Origin: Opitutus sp. GAS368
GTDB taxonomy: Bacteria > Verrucomicrobiota > Verrucomicrobiia > Opitutales > Opitutaceae
Reading direction: 5' to 3'
Assembly: GCA_945862035.1 (NCBI GenBank)
Contig: CAMAXB010000121.1
Coordinates: 1 to 8,652, forward strand
Length of the DNA: 8,652 bases
Shown: one piece after another, positions 5,973 to 8,652 of the stretch
Layout of the letters: the number at the start of each line of letters is the position of its first letter
Numbering within the stretch: the stretch's first letter is position 1
The notes under the pieces: model-generated
Told to the model about the DNA's origin: nothing
What the model saw: only the letters and a program-made list of their open reading frames with translations
Databases searched by the model: none
Made by a program: the position numbers and the translations under genes

Positions 5973-6995
5973 ATGAAAGTCGGCATTGTTGGCGCATCCG
6001 GATACTCCGGCGAACTCCTGGTCAAACTCCTCCTCGGTCACCCGAGGGTAACCTTGGCGGCGGTCACGTCCCGCAGCCAGGCGGGGAAGCCGCTGGCGTC
6101 CGTCATTCCGGCCCTGCGCGGGCAGGACCGGGGCCTGTGCTTTATGGACTCGGATCCGGGGGCCCTTGCGCGGAGTGACATCGAGTTGTTCTTCCTCGCC
6201 CTTCCCCATGGGGCGGCGGCGGATTTTGCCAAAGTTCTTGTGCCTGCCGGCAAGCGGGTGATCGACCTGAGTGCGGATTTTCGGATCGCAGATCTTGCCA
6301 CCTACGAACGCTATTACGGCAAGCACCACGCGCCGGAGTTGCTGCCCTCGGCACGGTTCGTGTTGCCCGAGCTCACGCCACCTTCGTGGAAATCCGAGGC
6401 CAAGCTCGTCGCCGCCCCGGGGTGTTATCCGACCAGCGTCCTCGTGCCTTTGGTGCCGCTGTTGCGGGATGGGATTGTCGCCCGCCAGCACATTGTGGTG
6501 AATTCGCTCAGCGGCGTGAGCGGAGCGGGTCGCAAGGTGGACGAAATGTACCTCTACGTTGAGCGCGCGGAGAGCGCCAAGGCCTACGGCCTGATCAAGC
6601 ATCGGCACCTGGCGGAGATCGAAGAGCAGCTGGCCCTCCAGACCGGGGCTCCGGTGATCATCCAGTTCAACCCGCACCTTGCGCCGATGCGGCGGGGCAT
6701 TGCGACGACCATCACGGTTCCGGCGGCCAATCCCTCGATCGAGGCCCTGTATGCATCGTGGCGTGCGACCTATGGGGCCTCGCCCTTCGTGCAGCTTCTT
6801 CCCACGGGTGAAACCCCCGACACGGCTCATGTGGTGGGGACAAACCGGGTAGACACTTCGGCGGCCTATGACCCGCGGACCGGCAACTTTGTCATCACCT
6901 CGGCGGAAGATAATCTGTTCAAGGGTGCCAGCGGCCAGGCGATCCAGATTATGAATCTCTGGTGCGGCTTTCCTGAGACCAGCGGGCTGGTCTGA
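5973..6995 (+). CDS. argC: N-acetyl-gamma-glutamyl-phosphate reductase
   Basis: ArgC reduces N-acetylglutamyl-5-phosphate to the semialdehyde with NADPH, the third step of arginine biosynthesis. The 340 residues fit the family. GASGYSG (7-13) is the dinucleotide-binding turn, C151 in APGCYPT (148-154) is the catalytic cysteine and the KHRHLAEIEE stretch (209-218) carries the conserved histidines. The C-terminal NLWCGFPETSGL is also typical. I chose the ATG at 5973 because it begins the classic MKVGIVGASGYSG N-terminus; the frame is open further upstream, to a TTG at 5877, but that falls in the T-tract of the rpsI terminator. No clear promoter or Shine-Dalgarno sequence is visible in the 89 nt after that terminator. 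Downstream, argJ is convergent, with only 9 bp between the two stop codons. Confidence 0.97.
   Translation: MKVGIVGASGYSGELLVKLLLGHPRVTLAAVTSRSQAGKPLASVIPALRGQDRGLCFMDSDPGALARSDIELFFLALPHGAAADFAKVLVPAGKRVIDLSADFRIADLATYERYYGKHHAPELLPSARFVLPELTPPSWKSEAKLVAAPGCYPTSVLVPLVPLLRDGIVARQHIVVNSLSGVSGAGRKVDEMYLYVERAESAKAYGLIKHRHLAEIEEQLALQTGAPVIIQFNPHLAPMRRGIATTITVPAANPSIEALYASWRATYGASPFVQLLPTGETPDTAHVVGTNRVDTSAAYDPRTGNFVITSAEDNLFKGASGQAIQIMNLWCGFPETSGLV
6977..6992. terminator. Hairpin shared by the convergent argC and argJ ends (weak terminator candidate)
   Basis: GACCAGC (6977-6983) and GCTGGTC (6986-6992) form a near-perfect palindrome in the last codons of argC, 12 bp beyond the argJ stop. No T-tract follows on either strand, so it is at best a weak terminator or an RNA 3'-end structure. 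It may simply reflect the coding sequence TSGLV. Confidence 0.25.
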
Positions 6996-7004
6996 TCCCC
7001 GGCC

Positions 7005-8363
7005 TCAGCTTCGGTAGTCGGCGTTCTCGCTCACGTATTCGTGGGTGAGATCTCCGCCGAGGACCGTGGCCTCGGCGGCGCCGCGGCCCAGATCGACCTC
7101 GATATCGACGCTGCGCTCGTGGGGGGGAAAATTGACTGGCGCCGAGAAAAGCCCTTCGGGGGTCGGCGTGCTTTCGTACAGCTCGGCCGACTTGAGGTGG
7201 GCCGTAAGCGCGGCTTCCTTTTCGGGATTCAGCCGGAAGACTCCGCCGGAAAACAGCTCGATACCGCCCATGCGGAGGCTGAGGCCCGTAAGGTCCACGT
7301 GGGGGGCATGGGCGCCGACGTGCTTGCCGACCGCTTGCACCAGGCGCCCCACATTGGGGTCGTTCCCTGCCACCGCACATTTGAACAGCGGTGCATTGAC
7401 GATCGCCTTCCCGAGCGCGGCGGCTGTGACCGTATCGGGCGCGCGGCTGACTTTCACCCGGATGACGTGGCGAACGCCCTCTCCGTTGCGCACCACGTCC
7501 TCGGCCAAGTCCTGGCAGATCGTGCGGAGTACCTCTTCAAAAGCAGCAAGATCGGGGCAAGGAAACTTCCCGGAGGACACCAGGACCACGGTATCCGATG
7601 TGCTGGTGTCACTATCGATGCTGATGCGGTTGAAGGTCGTATCGACAACGCGTCGAAGGACCACGCGCAGACTCTCGCGAGGGACCGCGAGATCAGTGAG
7701 GACGTAGACCAGCATCGTCGCCAAATTCGGCTCGATCATCCCCGCGCCCTTCGCAATCCCGACAATTCGGCCGGCTCCGAGCTTGGCTGAGCGAATCTTG
7801 GGGTAGAGATCCGTGGTGACGATTCCCTCGGCTGCGGGGAGGATGGACGATGCCGCCAGCGCTGCCGCCGCCTGTGGCAGGGCGTCAATCATCGGCTCAA
7901 CGGGAAGACTCCAGCCAATGACGCCGGTCGAGGAGGGCAACACTTGCCGTGGGTTCAGCCCCAGCACGCGGGCCGTCTCCGTGCAGATCCGTTCGGCGGT
8001 TTCCACGCCCGCTGGTGCGCACACGTTGGAGATCTTGTTGTTGATGATGATCGCGCCGAGATCCGGTTCGTGCAGCCGCTGGCGTCCCACGACGACCGGT
8101 GCGCCGGGAAGGGCATTGCGGGTAAAAACTGCTGCAAAATCAGGCGTCGGCTGATCAAGCACGATCAAGGTGAGCGTCATCTTGGCCGGCTTCGGCGCCT
8201 CGCGCGGAACGAAGTCGAAGCGAGTGGTCCCGACGCGGAACCCCTGCGGAAGATCGGCCTGGCGGGCCAGCCACGCGCGATGTTCGGCGGTGGAGGAGAA
8301 AGTCAGGGATGAGCTCGGCACGATGCGAGAAGTGGGCGGACTCGGGCGTGGTGTGAAGCCCAT
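7005..8363 (-). CDS. argJ: ArgJ: glutamate N-acetyltransferase (ornithine acetyltransferase), divergent form
   Basis: ArgJ transfers the acetyl group from N-acetylornithine to glutamate, closing the acetyl cycle of arginine synthesis; some members also use acetyl-CoA. The autocleavage site is visible as EPNLATML, with the nucleophile T216, so processing would give chains of 215 and 237 residues. The oxyanion-hole segment SSTGVIG (144-150), AKGAGMI (204-210) and the C-terminal NADYRS support the call. The protein is longer than most ArgJ (452 against about 400), with a Pro/Ser-rich start of some 25 residues. Around 106-121, where ArgJ usually has NSGNANA, it reads INNKISNVCAPAGVET, so it is a divergent branch. 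The ATG at 8363 is the first start; a GTG at codon 15 is an alternative that would remove the low-complexity part. The gene is convergent with argC and divergent from argB. Confidence 0.92.
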   Translation of the reverse strand: MGFTPRPSPPTSRIVPSSSLTFSSTAEHRAWLARQADLPQGFRVGTTRFDFVPREAPKPAKMTLTLIVLDQPTPDFAAVFTRNALPGAPVVVGRQRLHEPDLGAIIINNKISNVCAPAGVETAERICTETARVLGLNPRQVLPSSTGVIGWSLPVEPMIDALPQAAAALAASSILPAAEGIVTTDLYPKIRSAKLGAGRIVGIAKGAGMIEPNLATMLVYVLTDLAVPRESLRVVLRRVVDTTFNRISIDSDTSTSDTVVLVSSGKFPCPDLAAFEEVLRTICQDLAEDVVRNGEGVRHVIRVKVSRAPDTVTAAALGKAIVNAPLFKCAVAGNDPNVGRLVQAVGKHVGAHAPHVDLTGLSLRMGGIELFSGGVFRLNPEKEAALTAHLKSAELYESTPTPEGLFSAPVNFPPHERSVDIEVDLGRGAAEATVLGGDLTHEYVSENADYRS

Positions 8364-8584
8364 TTTGAAGTCCGCGCGACAAATGGCGGCGACTGAATCT
8401 GGTCGGTGGGGTCAGAATTGTATGGAAATGCTGGCCACGCCTGTTTTATCGGTTTTCTGCTCGCGCGACACGTGAAGTCATTTTTCATCCCTGCTGAGGC
8501 CGTCCAATTCCCGCGGAACTCATTCTGCAGGGCGGGCCGTGGCCCGATGACAGCCAGACGAGCGCGGGTGATCGCAAGTTTTCG
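8364..8584. other. Divergent argJ/argB intergenic region
   Basis: No convincing gene lies here; the short open frames have no recognisable product. It must carry the promoters of argJ (leftward) and, unless argB has another one, of argB (rightward). On the minus strand a TACAAT (8422 to 8417) could be a -10 element for argJ, but no good -35 accompanies it. TGAA (8473-8476) and TTCA (8484-8487) are spaced by 7 bp, close to but not matching the 6-bp spacing of an ArgR box. I see no clear promoter for argB. Confidence 0.5.
8533..8546 (+). promoter_or_regulatory. Inverted repeat in the argB leader
   Basis: CGGGCC and GGCCCG are separated by GT, giving a short GC-rich hairpin that ends 38 nt before the argB ATG. 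No T-tract follows, so it is not an intrinsic terminator. It could be an operator half-pair or leader structure; the evidence is only the symmetry. Confidence 0.25.
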
Positions 8585-8652
8585 ATGAACGTAAACGAGA
8601 TTACCGCCAAGGCGAAGGTGCTGCTTGAGGCCCTGCCTTACATTCAGGATTT
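8585..8652 (+). CDS. argB: Acetylglutamate kinase (N-terminal 22 codons only)
   Basis: The frame reads MNVNEITAKAKVLLEALPYI and then Q-D before the window ends. This matches the N-terminal helix of ArgB, which typically has A-x-V-L-x-E-A-L-P-Y-I just before the phosphate-binding lysine and glycine-rich loop, here beyond the edge. ArgB phosphorylates N-acetylglutamate and supplies the substrate of ArgC. The position beside argC and argJ supports the call. No Shine-Dalgarno sequence is visible before the ATG (AAGTTTTCG). Feedback regulation by arginine, known for some ArgB proteins with an N-terminal extension, cannot be judged from this fragment, although no long extension is present. Confidence 0.85.
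   Translation, partial: MNVNEITAKAKVLLEALPYIQD

Noticed and set aside
5820..6830. A 336-codon open frame on the minus strand opposite argC
   Set aside because: Antisense to a gene with all ArgC motifs; the translation is rich in Arg and Gly without family features, and it would run through the rpsI terminator.
4051..8481. The 9-mer GTGAAGTCA occurs at both 4051-4059 and 8472-8480
   Set aside because: A single shared 9-mer in two intergenic regions is easily chance at this scale, and the flanks do not match.
8406..8588. A 60-codon open frame between argJ and argB
   Set aside because: No recognisable product, no ribosome-binding signal, and it overlaps the argB start.

Overview
The window is GC-rich bacterial chromosome made up almost entirely of compact housekeeping genes. 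Gene content and order (rplM-rpsI directly followed by arginine genes, a DUF423-cca-tal string, a TorF-type porin) and the lack of recognisable Shine-Dalgarno sequences suggest a member of Verrucomicrobiota, perhaps Opitutales/Opitutaceae. That assignment is inference from protein character and gene order; no rRNA or other decisive marker is present.

Layout. Positions 3978 to 1 (minus strand) hold a tight run of four genes read leftward: a DUF423 membrane protein, a class II CCA-adding/poly(A) polymerase-type nucleotidyltransferase with an HD domain, transaldolase, and a family-20 glycoside hydrolase that runs off the left edge. Gaps are 1, 9 and 18 nt, so they are probably one transcript. 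Positions 3979-4154 form a divergent regulatory region with a perfect 14-bp palindrome of the LacI/GalR-operator type and nested inverted repeats. Positions 4155-4859 (plus) encode a secreted outer-membrane beta-barrel protein followed by a strong intrinsic terminator.

From 4988, rplM and rpsI (ribosomal proteins L13 and S9) form a two-gene operon with a TTGACA promoter element in front and a strong intrinsic terminator behind. The arginine-biosynthesis block follows: argC (plus), argJ (minus) and the first codons of argB (plus, cut by the right edge). ArgC, ArgJ and ArgB act in the same acetylated pathway from glutamate to ornithine, yet argJ is inverted between the other two, so the usual argCJB co-transcription is not possible here.

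The points most worth a second look are the inverted argJ and its divergent motif, the operator-like palindrome between the transaldolase/hexosaminidase operon and the porin, and the absence of Shine-Dalgarno sequences. I see no mobile element, CRISPR array, RNA gene, defence system or other clearly undescribed system; most of the window is ordinary core genome.
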